From an uncultured Saprospiraceae bacterium (GTDB lineage: Bacteria; Bacteroidota; Bacteroidia; Chitinophagales; Saprospiraceae): a DNA stretch of 7,694 bases. This document shows, one piece after another, positions 1 to 6,455 of this stretch; positions within the stretch are counted from its first letter, which is position 1; every line of letters begins with the position of its first letter. Both the position numbers and the translations under genes were made by a program. The stretch is taken from positions 1-7,694 of the forward strand of contig CALGLS010000446.1 in the NCBI GenBank assembly GCA_937959375.1, in the 5' to 3' direction. The notes beneath the pieces were generated by a model. The model was given only the letters and a program-made list of their open reading frames with translations, did not search any database and was not told the DNA's origin.

Positions 1-812
1 TTTCCAAAAGTTTCTACCTTTCGGGAAATCTCTTTTTCAAAAAAACCTTTCTCTACCAACATCTTTCCAGAGGAGCGAATGTAATCATCAGGAGTCATAT
101 ATCTGCACCCCACCTTACCCGATCTGCTTTTCCCAGAAGGAATGAGTTTAGCATCTGACTTGAACAAATAGCGGAACAAATCCCAATCGCGCTCCTCCCC
201 TGCTTCGCCGGAAATGACGCCGTATAAGTTTTCAAGAATACGATCTAAGTTGTCTACTTTTGTGAGATACAAACTATCTAATTGCTCTGGTGTTTTCTTC
301 GTAGGTTCTACAGGATGTTCCAAACGTTGATAATCTGCTCCCGTCACTTCATGCCCATTAATATTTCCGGTATCCCAATCTTGTGCGATCTTCCACTTGC
401 CATCTATCTTTTTTAGAACGACGTGGAAGCGTCCGTAATGTCGCTCTGGCTTCCCTTCCTTTGGTGTTCGCGTCATTCTGTAGTAACCAACTTCATAGGC
501 AACATCTGCTGAATGAATTCTGTGTTCAAATTGAAATTCAAGTTGATGTGCTACTTTATCTTTTTTATTAAAATTCTTTTGGATACCTGTTCTAAATGCT
601 TCGCCCGTTCTGATGCCACTCCACTTTGTTACTCGCAACACATCATCAGCATGCAAGGCGATGTACTCCTCCGCATCGTAGTTGGCATAAGCCTTTTTAA
701 AAGGTTCCCAAACTTGTTCATCTATCTCTTTGGAGTAATCTGGTTTGGTTTCGCTTTGCGCAAAAATGAGTGTGGCCTTAAGTAAAATAAAAAGCAGGAG
801 TAATTTTTTCAT
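1..812 (-). CDS. Secreted protein with two tandem NTF2-like (SnoaL/DUF4440-type) domains, C-terminus cut by window edge
   Basis: This frame is open from an ATG at 812-810 to the window edge, giving 270 complete residues with no stop. Residues 1-18 form a signal peptide (MKK, then a Leu/Ile/Phe-rich core) with a likely signal peptidase I cut after FA before Gln19, so the product is probably exported. Residues about 30-148 look like an NTF2-like domain: an acidic, aromatic helix (VWEPFKKAYANYD), the HADD turn, a beta strand with YEVGYYRMT, and a final strand VVLKKIDGKWKIAQDWDT. This fold typically serves small-ligand binding or DUF4440-type roles of unknown function. From about residue 188 a second, related segment begins (ENLYGVISGEAGEERDW, then FKSDAKLIPSG and YMTPDDYI), resembling a second NTF2-like domain common in Bacteroidota hypothetical proteins; only its first part is visible. 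No catalytic residue can be assigned, so the function is unknown. It lies 160 bases downstream of the leucine-rich repeat gene, same strand. The reading frame is certain; the domain calls rest on motif memory. Confidence 0.85.
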   Translation of the reverse strand, partial: MKKLLLLFILLKATLIFAQSETKPDYSKEIDEQVWEPFKKAYANYDAEEYIALHADDVLRVTKWSGIRTGEAFRTGIQKNFNKKDKVAHQLEFQFEHRIHSADVAYEVGYYRMTRTPKEGKPERHYGRFHVVLKKIDGKWKIAQDWDTGNINGHEVTGADYQRLEHPVEPTKKTPEQLDSLYLTKVDNLDRILENLYGVISGEAGEERDWDLFRYLFKSDAKLIPSGKSRSGKVGCRYMTPDDYIRSSGKMLVEKGFFEKEISRKVETFG

Positions 813-845
813 GGTTCGATAATTTCAGTAAGCTTGATGATTTTA

Positions 846-893
846 TTTAGTGGAGGTCTACTAAACTTCTCCATAAGATAAAAAAGTTTAGTA
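846..893 (-). promoter_or_regulatory. Perfect 10-bp inverted repeat in the leader of the NTF2-like gene, with a competing shorter pairing
   Basis: Arms at 859-868 (tactaaactt) and 884-893 (aagtttagta) are perfect reverse complements separated by 15 bases. A third segment at 846-851 (tttagt) is a copy of the core of the right arm and can also pair with 860-865 (actaaa), so two exclusive hairpins are possible in the transcript. The structure sits 47-81 bases upstream of the ATG at 812. Neither side carries the T-run expected after an intrinsic terminator, so it could be an operator dyad or a leader RNA structure. The base pairing is visible; the role is inferred. Confidence 0.4.
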
Positions 894-972
894 AAATATT
901 GAAGTTGTTTATAACAATCCATCTCAATCTATTAGAAACACAATTTCCTTGTTAATCTTTTAAAGCCCCTAC

Positions 973-1701
973 TTATGGATTGATTTTAACAAACAACGCT
1001 CCCTCACCTTTTATTTTTAAATCAGAAAGTCCTGAAAAGTCATCCAATGATTTATTACTGAGAATATTTAAATCTCCTCCAATCACTTCTAAAGCTGAGA
1101 GCCCACACAGTTCTGTCAACATCGAGTTTTCAGAAATGGTAAAATAACCTCCAACTTTATAAAGTGATTGTAAACCATCTAGCTGTTGCAGCTTATCGTT
1201 ATTAGAAATACTACAATCGCGGAAAATAGATTTTATTCCAGACAAACCATTTACTTGTTGGAGGCTTTGGTTATCAGAAATAATGAGATTACGTTGAATG
1301 CTTTTTAGGTTGAAAAGCGCGTCAAGATGTTGAAGATGATCGTTGCGCGTAATGATGAGATCATGACCAATATATTCTAAGTATTCTAAACCAGACAAAC
1401 TGATTAGTTGTTTATTATTGGTTATGTACAAAAAACCTTCTACTCGTCTAAGTTCTATCAAAAAACTTAGGTCAACAACATCTGTCCCATTAATCACCAG
1501 ATTCGCATGAAGTACTCCTTCAACAAATAAGGGAGATGTTTTAAGTTCGTCTATCGAAAATTGATTTTGTAAAATGAGTGTTGCCCTGTCACTTTTGTGT
1601 TGATGCTCTAAAGGCTTTTTCAAAAGAAAATAAAACTTACATCCGATTACAAAAGCTAGAATCGAAAATAGACTCAGCGAAGTTTTTGTAACTTGATTCA
1701 T
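973..1701 (-). CDS. Membrane-anchored or lipoprotein-like protein with seven 24-residue leucine-rich repeats (receptor L-domain-like)
   Basis: From the ATG at 1701-1699 the product is 242 residues. The frame is open back to a TTG at 1770, which would add 23 polar residues; I prefer the ATG because it puts the hydrophobic stretch at the very N-terminus. That stretch (residues about 8-27) is either an uncleaved membrane anchor or a lipoprotein signal, since VIGC (Cys21) fits a lipobox; the Lys and hydrophobic residues after the Cys make a plain anchor equally likely. From residue 78 the protein is a run of repeats exactly 24 residues long, starting at 78, 102, 126, 150, 174, 198 and 222 (the last incomplete), with a pattern close to LxGLxxLxxIGGxLxIxxNxxLxx. 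This resembles receptor L-domain-type leucine-rich repeats known from bacterial surface proteins, which act in protein or ligand binding; no enzyme motif is present. It lies downstream of the hybrid regulator beyond a 505-base gap. The partner and role are unknown. Confidence 0.85.
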   Translation of the reverse strand: MNQVTKTSLSLFSILAFVIGCKFYFLLKKPLEHQHKSDRATLILQNQFSIDELKTSPLFVEGVLHANLVINGTDVVDLSFLIELRRVEGFLYITNNKQLISLSGLEYLEYIGHDLIITRNDHLQHLDALFNLKSIQRNLIISDNQSLQQVNGLSGIKSIFRDCSISNNDKLQQLDGLQSLYKVGGYFTISENSMLTELCGLSALEVIGGDLNILSNKSLDDFSGLSDLKIKGEGALFVKINP

Positions 1702-1883
1702 TTCATTTAGTTTTAGGCGAAATTCCAAACGGCTTGTATTGCTGTTAGTTAAAAAAGACTCTGACTTCAAATTTTGGGGTTAACATTTCACACCATACTA
1801 TTAAAGTATTCTATGAAGTTGTCTCAAAAGTATGTTTAGAGCTGAAGCTAATAGCTTGATAGTCAAGACAAAGCTCTTTTAGA

Positions 1884-1907
1884 GTTTCGTAGCCTTAGCT
1901 ACGGAGC
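1884..1907. repeat. Hairpin with 10-bp stem inside the MITE-like element
   Basis: Bases 1884-1893 (gtttcgtagc) pair with 1898-1907 (gctacggagc) around the four-base loop ctta; eight pairs are Watson-Crick and two are G-T. The core CGTAGC/GCTACG is a perfect six-base inverted repeat. From memory, this core recurs in intergenic repeats of Bacteroidota, where it gives rise to spurious peptides containing VAKAT; that should be confirmed by a search. Confidence 0.6.
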
Positions 1908-1922
1908 GAAAAAAAGCTGAAG

Positions 1923-1942
1923 CCTGCCTGCCGGCAGGCAGG
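1923..1942. repeat. 20-bp perfect GC-rich palindrome inside the MITE-like element
   Basis: The sequence cctgcctgcc followed directly by ggcaggcagg is a perfect palindrome with no loop, built from the four-base unit cctg/cagg. It stands out as GC-rich in an AT-rich gap. In the minus direction it encodes LPAGRQA in one frame, a peptide I recall as a common artefact of dispersed palindromes in Bacteroidota and other genomes, which supports a repeat and not a gene here. Confidence 0.8.
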
Positions 1943-2206
1943 TATTTGGCTCTCAATGCATTGGCTGTAAGCTTGAAGATACTTTTTAAACAACTTCTAT
2001 AACTCAAAATCGCGAATGAAGCCAGAGTCAAGAAATCTAATTCAGCTATTAATACATTATCACATCTTAACAATATCAAACATGGGGCTAGGCTTGAAAA
2101 TGTGCTTGACTCAGCGTTTCAAAATTTTGATCGGTAGTTGAATAGGTAAAAAAAGATTTGATTGCAGGTTGCAAACCCGAAAAAACATACATTACATCTA
2201 TTTGAT

Positions 2207-5200
2207 TTACAAGGACTTAGATGTTGCACTCGGTGCAAAACCAAAGGCTTGTTGAAAAGAACGAGAAAAATGTGCTAAACTCGCAAAACCCGTTTTCCAT
2301 GCCACTTCCGAGACATTAAACTCTGTCGTTTCTAATAAATGCTTTGCTTTTTGTAGGCGGTAATTTTTGATATAAACGGAGGGAGATTCTCCTGTAAGAG
2401 CTTTCAACTTACGGAATAACTGGGAGCGACTAAGACTCAATTCCTTACACAAAAGAAGTAATGTAAAGTCTTTATCTGTATAGTTTTGTTCCAACACTAG
2501 GTTGACCTTTTGAAGAAAAATATCTTCTACTTCAATTGTACCATCCTCAAAAGTAGATGCTGCGATAGGGAGATGATCCGTTTGTTGATATTTGGCTTTG
2601 AAGTAAAGCGCCATTTGAGTTTGTCTTTCAAGTAGTTTGGCAACTCGCACCAACAACTCTTCTCTACGAAAAGGCTTAGAAAAATAAGCATCTGCTCCTC
2701 GTTTCAATCCAGTCAATTTTGAATGAACATCAGCTTTAGCTGTTAGTAAAACAATTGGAATATGACTCGTCGTTTCTTCTTGTTTCAAAAAAGCACAAAC
2801 TTCAAATCCGTCTTTCTCAGGCATCATCACATCGCTGATAATTAAATCAGGAATAATACTTAATGCTTTTTCAATTCCACTACGGCCATTTAATGCAATT
2901 TCAATTTGATAATTATCATCTAAACAAGATTTCAAATAGGTCAACACATCTGGATTATCTTCTATCAGTAATAGCAATGGACGATCTGTTTTTTCTGCTA
3001 CCGTTTCATTTGCCTTCAAACTATTATTGCGAACAAGGGGTTTCTCATCCAAAGGTACTTCTGAAGAAATCTGTGTTACTTGTTTCTCTGATTTTTCCAA
3101 TTGATTCTGAATAGGCAATTGCACTAAAAAGCTTGATCCTTTTCCTTCTTCACTTCTTGCCGTAATCGTACCTCTTGCCAGCTCTACCAATTCTTTGGTA
3201 TGCGCCAGACCAATCCCTGTCCCTTCACCTGAGCGTGTGATTGAACCATCAACCTGATAAAAAATGTCAAAAATATTTTCCAATTTTGAAATAGGAATTC
3301 CAATACCTGTATCGCGGACTTCAATGGTGAGCAGTTGATTTTGCGCTTGACTTATATAGACAGACACTTCTCCTCCAGAAGGTGTAAACTTAATCGCATT
3401 GGACAATAAATTAGTCATCACCTGTTGCAATAATTCAGAATCAAAATCCATATACAACGCTGCTACAGAACTATTAAAATTCAATAAAATGTTTTGCTGA
3501 TTGGCATAAGAATTAAAGGAGGAAGTTACATAATTCAAGAAAGCAATACTGTTGTTATTTTCTAATTTAAGTTTAAATGACTTGTGTTCTAGTTTGGATA
3601 AATCCAGTAACTGATTCACCAGTCGAAGTAAAGACTTTCCATTTCGTTGAATCAAAGCGGTTTGTTGCGTAAATGCTTCTTTTTGGTCTGATTCAATTGC
3701 TTGAAAACCATTTTGCAACTCTTCCGTCATTCCTAAAATAACCGTCAGAGGCGTACGAAACTCATGTGTAATATTGGTAAATAGTCGACTTTTAAAAACA
3801 TCCAATTCTTTAAGACGTCGAGCTTCATTTTGTTCAAAACGAAATTGATTCTGCAGATCTAATCGATTACGAAGTAAGAGATACCCCATGTACAACAAAA
3901 TGATTACAAAAAGAAAGTAGATGACATAAGCTGTTGTGGTTTGCCACCAAGGTGGATATACTTTTAGAGGTACGCTTAGTTCATTTGGATTCCAATGCCC
4001 TTTCGCATCCAAGGTTTTCACTTTAAACACATAATCTCCAGGAGGTAAAATGGGGTACCTTGCAAAATTGTATCTTGAAGGTTCCGACCATTTTTCCTCA
4101 TAGCCTTCTAGATAATAACTGTACTTATTTTTAGCACTGTATCTGTAATCACTTAATGAAAACTCGAAAGTAATTGATTTATTTTCAGGAAAACACTCCA
4201 GTTGCTTTTGATTCAAATCTAGCAAGTCAGTTAAAATAACATCTTCTCTTTCATCTGTTCTTGAAAAAGCAGAAAGCATTATTTTACCTTTATTTTTTTG
4301 ACGTTGATAGGCTTTTAAAACCTCTTCTGGATAAAAGGCCACTATCCCTTGCATGCCTCCAAAAAATAGTTGTCCATCTTTTGCCAAATAGGCAGAACTG
4401 CGATTAAACTCATTATTCGCCAGTCCATCTTCTTCGTAAAAATTCAAAAACTGCCCAGTCTCTTTTGTTATTCTTGACAAACCCTCATTGGTACTCAACC
4501 ACAAACAAGAATCACCTTCTGGTAAAATCCCACAAACATAATTATGCGATAAACCTTCGAATGTCGTGTAGTGTTGCTCATCTCCACTTTTGGGATCATA
4601 ATGAATTAAGCCAGAATCAGTCCCCAACCACAAGCTTTCATCTTTATCTTCATATATATCGAGAATTTGAATTCTCTTTTGGAACTCAGTCTGTTTCCTA
4701 TATATTTTATCTTCGAAATCATAAACGAATAATCGGTTGGCATCTCCTACCCAAAATTTATTACTCTCTTTCCCAAAATAAAATTTATGAAAGGATTTTG
4801 TTTCAGACATATCAAATCCTACCTCCCAAACTGGTGGATTCTTTTTTTCATTAAGGATGTAAGCATTCCCTGATTGAGCATTCCAATAGTTACCGGCTGC
4901 GTCAACTTCTATTTCACCTACATCCATTGAATACCACAAAAGGGATTTAATAGTCGTATCAATCAAAGCGGTTTTAGGGTCAAATATTTGTCCATTATTC
5001 AACATCAAACGACCATCCTTCCAATGCAAATCTTTAGGAGTATGAATAAAATTTGGAAAAGGTTTTTCACTAGTTTTAGTCGTTCGGTTTATTCTAAAAA
5101 GGCCGTTATAATAAGCTCCATAAATCTCACCGTTGTCACCTTCCGCTATTCCTCTAAAACTACAAAAGCCCTGACATTCATCCGTTTTTCGATCAAAGTA

Positions 5201-6253
5201 GGTGTCAAACAATTCATCTTGAGGCACGACCTTCACTATACCTAATACCGTTTTTATCCAAAGGACTCCAGTTCGATCAAGCATTCCTTGTCCCAAGTCT
5301 ACTCTCCTTGGTATCAACTCACTCAAATCATCATAATAGTCGTAAACCTCGTTTTCCTTTTCATCATAAAAAAGAAGGTGTCGGTCATCGCAAATGACCC
5401 AAAGGTTACCAGCCTTATCTATGACTAGGTCATTGATCTTATGCTTACCTGCAATTTCTTCCGTAACAGCGTGTAGCCTAAATCCTTGTATTTTTTCATC
5501 AAACTTAAATAGTTCGTTGTTAGCTATCATCCACAGGTTATTCGATTTATCTATTTCAAATACAAACCCATGTTCTTTTGTTTTTGGATAAGCAATGCGT
5601 TTTATCAATTGACCGGTGGAATCATATTTCAAAAGTTTTTTTACTTTTTCATCCGTCACATAAACACAAGCTTCGTTATCAAATATAAACTGGATGAAAT
5701 CAAAAGGAGCTGTACTCGTAGCAACCGACGTCGACCAAAGTCGCTCCAGTTTTCCTTCTTTAAATTTCAAAAAGTTAAACTCATTCGACAAACTATCCAT
5801 GTATGGAAAAACCACTGCTCCATCCATCAATTCGTGAACAAAAGGATCTAAAAAAAAAGCATGTGCTGGGAGTAAGTTTCTAAACGAAATACTATCCACT
5901 TTCCAATCATCCAATGTTTGAAAGAAAAGATAGTTGTCTGTTAACCGTATAACATTCTTTGAGGTGGCCTTAAATCTACCTTTACCGTCAAACAAAGGCA
6001 GTTCATTTTCATTACCATTGGCAGGAACAAAGTTGTAACCATCATAACGGTCTGAGCCTTCTCCTAAGACCCAAACAAAACCTTCTTTATCTTGATGAAT
6101 ATCATTGATGAAACCACAACTAATTTCATTAGCGTTTGAAAAGAATTGAAACTTTGCTTTCTGTGCTATGACAAGGCTAGGCGAAAATAACAAAGCAAAC
6201 AAGATTAGTAGCTGCTTATGCGGTAGGGGTTTGCGGATTTTCAAGTGTTTCAT
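2207..6253 (-). CDS. Hybrid two-component system protein (propeller sensor, histidine kinase, receiver, AraC-type DNA-binding domain)
   Basis: The product is a complete 1348-residue one-protein signalling system that should sense a periplasmic ligand and regulate transcription directly. A signal peptide (residues 1-30, cut after VIA) leads into a sensor with propeller-type motifs; about ten blades are recognisable by a hydrophobic-Trp or equivalent strand, e.g. Trp61, 241, 285, 332, 457, 501, 542 and 585. The first has the typical QDKEGFVWV and RYDGYNF. A Y_Y_Y domain (about 690-767) precedes one membrane helix (about 774-795). The cytoplasmic kinase has the H-box THEFRTP with His830, the N-box around Asn948 and Asn952, DTGIGI (981-986) and GEGTGIGL (1009-1016). 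After a linker comes a receiver with Glu1098-Asp1099, phospho-acceptor Asp1141, Thr1171 and Lys1193. The AraC-type domain (about 1255-1345) has two helix-turn-helix units. Length and order are normal for the family, which in Bacteroides often controls polysaccharide use. Here no SusC/D or hydrolase gene is in view, so the target and ligand are unknown. The ATG at 6253 is supported by the signal peptide. Confidence 0.97.
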   Translation of the reverse strand: MKHLKIRKPLPHKQLLILFALLFSPSLVIAQKAKFQFFSNANEISCGFINDIHQDKEGFVWVLGEGSDRYDGYNFVPANGNENELPLFDGKGRFKATSKNVIRLTDNYLFFQTLDDWKVDSISFRNLLPAHAFFLDPFVHELMDGAVVFPYMDSLSNEFNFLKFKEGKLERLWSTSVATSTAPFDFIQFIFDNEACVYVTDEKVKKLLKYDSTGQLIKRIAYPKTKEHGFVFEIDKSNNLWMIANNELFKFDEKIQGFRLHAVTEEIAGKHKINDLVIDKAGNLWVICDDRHLLFYDEKENEVYDYYDDLSELIPRRVDLGQGMLDRTGVLWIKTVLGIVKVVPQDELFDTYFDRKTDECQGFCSFRGIAEGDNGEIYGAYYNGLFRINRTTKTSEKPFPNFIHTPKDLHWKDGRLMLNNGQIFDPKTALIDTTIKSLLWYSMDVGEIEVDAAGNYWNAQSGNAYILNEKKNPPVWEVGFDMSETKSFHKFYFGKESNKFWVGDANRLFVYDFEDKIYRKQTEFQKRIQILDIYEDKDESLWLGTDSGLIHYDPKSGDEQHYTTFEGLSHNYVCGILPEGDSCLWLSTNEGLSRITKETGQFLNFYEEDGLANNEFNRSSAYLAKDGQLFFGGMQGIVAFYPEEVLKAYQRQKNKGKIMLSAFSRTDEREDVILTDLLDLNQKQLECFPENKSITFEFSLSDYRYSAKNKYSYYLEGYEEKWSEPSRYNFARYPILPPGDYVFKVKTLDAKGHWNPNELSVPLKVYPPWWQTTTAYVIYFLFVIILLYMGYLLLRNRLDLQNQFRFEQNEARRLKELDVFKSRLFTNITHEFRTPLTVILGMTEELQNGFQAIESDQKEAFTQQTALIQRNGKSLLRLVNQLLDLSKLEHKSFKLKLENNNSIAFLNYVTSSFNSYANQQNILLNFNSSVAALYMDFDSELLQQVMTNLLSNAIKFTPSGGEVSVYISQAQNQLLTIEVRDTGIGIPISKLENIFDIFYQVDGSITRSGEGTGIGLAHTKELVELARGTITARSEEGKGSSFLVQLPIQNQLEKSEKQVTQISSEVPLDEKPLVRNNSLKANETVAEKTDRPLLLLIEDNPDVLTYLKSCLDDNYQIEIALNGRSGIEKALSIIPDLIISDVMMPEKDGFEVCAFLKQEETTSHIPIVLLTAKADVHSKLTGLKRGADAYFSKPFRREELLVRVAKLLERQTQMALYFKAKYQQTDHLPIAASTFEDGTIEVEDIFLQKVNLVLEQNYTDKDFTLLLLCKELSLSRSQLFRKLKALTGESPSVYIKNYRLQKAKHLLETTEFNVSEVAWKTGFASLAHFSRSFQQAFGFAPSATSKSL

Positions 6254-6371
6254 ATGAGGTTCTTTTCTAAGCGCTCATACGGTAAAAAACCTTATTTGGA
6301 TTCAGAAAACAAGGAATAATAGTAGTAAAAAAACACTTTGTTTCACTAGTGTACAAAATCGAAAATGTCAC
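6254..6371 (-). promoter_or_regulatory. Likely promoter and leader region of the hybrid two-component gene
   Basis: This AT-rich spacer lies between the terminator of the synthetase gene and the ATG of the hybrid regulator, so the regulator's own promoter should be here. I cannot find a convincing match to the Bacteroidota -7 box (TAnnTTTG) with a -33 TTG, so no exact promoter is called. An 8-bp palindrome (cactagtg, 6344-6351) is present but could be chance. Confidence 0.35.
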
Positions 6372-6412
6372 AAAAAAAGCCATCATAAGTTTTTCAACTC
6401 ATGATGGCTTTT
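6372..6412 (-). terminator. Intrinsic terminator of the glycyl-tRNA synthetase gene
   Basis: Bases 6375-6386 (aaaagccatcat) and 6401-6412 (atgatggctttt) form a perfect 12-bp stem. Inside it, after one mismatch, agtt (6388-6391) pairs with aact (6396-6399) around a four-base loop. Read on the minus strand, the stem is followed by a run of seven T (6378-6372, overlapping the stem's end). It begins 43 bases past the synthetase stop codon and 119 bases before the start of the hybrid regulator, so it should separate the two transcription units. Confidence 0.9.
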
Positions 6413-6455
6413 AATGTTTGCGCAAACGCTTCATGCCTCAGCTACCTTTACAGTT

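Larger units (their letters stand above)
1812..2000. mobile_element. MITE-like element with about 40-bp imperfect terminal inverted repeats
   Basis: The outer 18 bases of the two ends, 1816-1833 (aagttgtctcaaaagtat) and the reverse complement of 1979-1996 (aagttgtttaaaaagtat), match at 16 of 18 positions. Allowing three single-base gaps, the match runs inward to 1855 on the left and 1958 on the right, about 32 matches in 41 aligned columns. The bases just outside (TATG on the left, TATAG read inward on the right) may extend the repeat; equally, TAT at 1812-1814 and 1998-2000 could be a short target duplication. Between the ends are a 10-bp hairpin and a 20-bp perfect palindrome but no transposase gene. 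Length, ends and lack of coding capacity fit a non-autonomous transposable element moved by a transposase from elsewhere. The parent family is not identifiable from this copy. The mismatches between the ends suggest an old copy. Confidence 0.6.
1702..2206. other. 505-base non-coding gap between the hybrid regulator and the leucine-rich repeat gene
   Basis: No convincing gene is seen on either strand. The middle (about 1812-2000) is a MITE-like element, described separately. The part next to the repeat gene (1702-1811) must carry its promoter or leader; it holds only a weak 5-bp hairpin (1795-1799 with 1805-1809). The part next to the regulator (2001-2206) is AT-rich. It holds a weak 5-bp hairpin at 2162-2174 that is followed, in the minus direction, by seven T (2148-2154) after a gap of seven bases. 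That is at best a poor terminator for the regulator gene. Confidence 0.7.

Noticed and set aside
383..785. Two overlapping plus-strand open frames (383-571 and 513-785)
   Set aside because: They lie opposite the NTF2-like gene, which has a signal peptide, ordinary codon use and family motifs; the plus-strand peptides look like no known family.
1702..1770. TTG start at 1770 for the leucine-rich repeat gene
   Set aside because: It would put 23 polar residues before the hydrophobic signal; the in-frame ATG at 1701 gives a normal anchor or lipoprotein signal directly at the N-terminus.
1879..2079. 66-residue open frame on the minus strand
   Set aside because: It runs through the MITE-like element and its right end into spacer. 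The peptide contains the LPAGRQA and VAKAT strings produced by the two palindromes, and there is no sign of a real protein family, so it is treated as a by-product of the repeat.
2025..2112. 8-bp inverted repeat (gagtcaag at 2025-2032, cttgactc at 2105-2112)
   Set aside because: The match does not extend beyond eight bases and the 72-base spacing has no other supporting structure, so it may be chance.
2148..2178. Possible terminator of the hybrid regulator gene
   Set aside because: The best stem is only five base pairs (2162-2166 with 2170-2174) and the T-run begins seven bases after it, too weak and too far for a confident call.
2863..5851. Several plus-strand open frames of 65-129 residues opposite the hybrid regulator
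   Set aside because: The minus-strand protein is intact and recognisable over its whole length, so these are antisense shadows of it.
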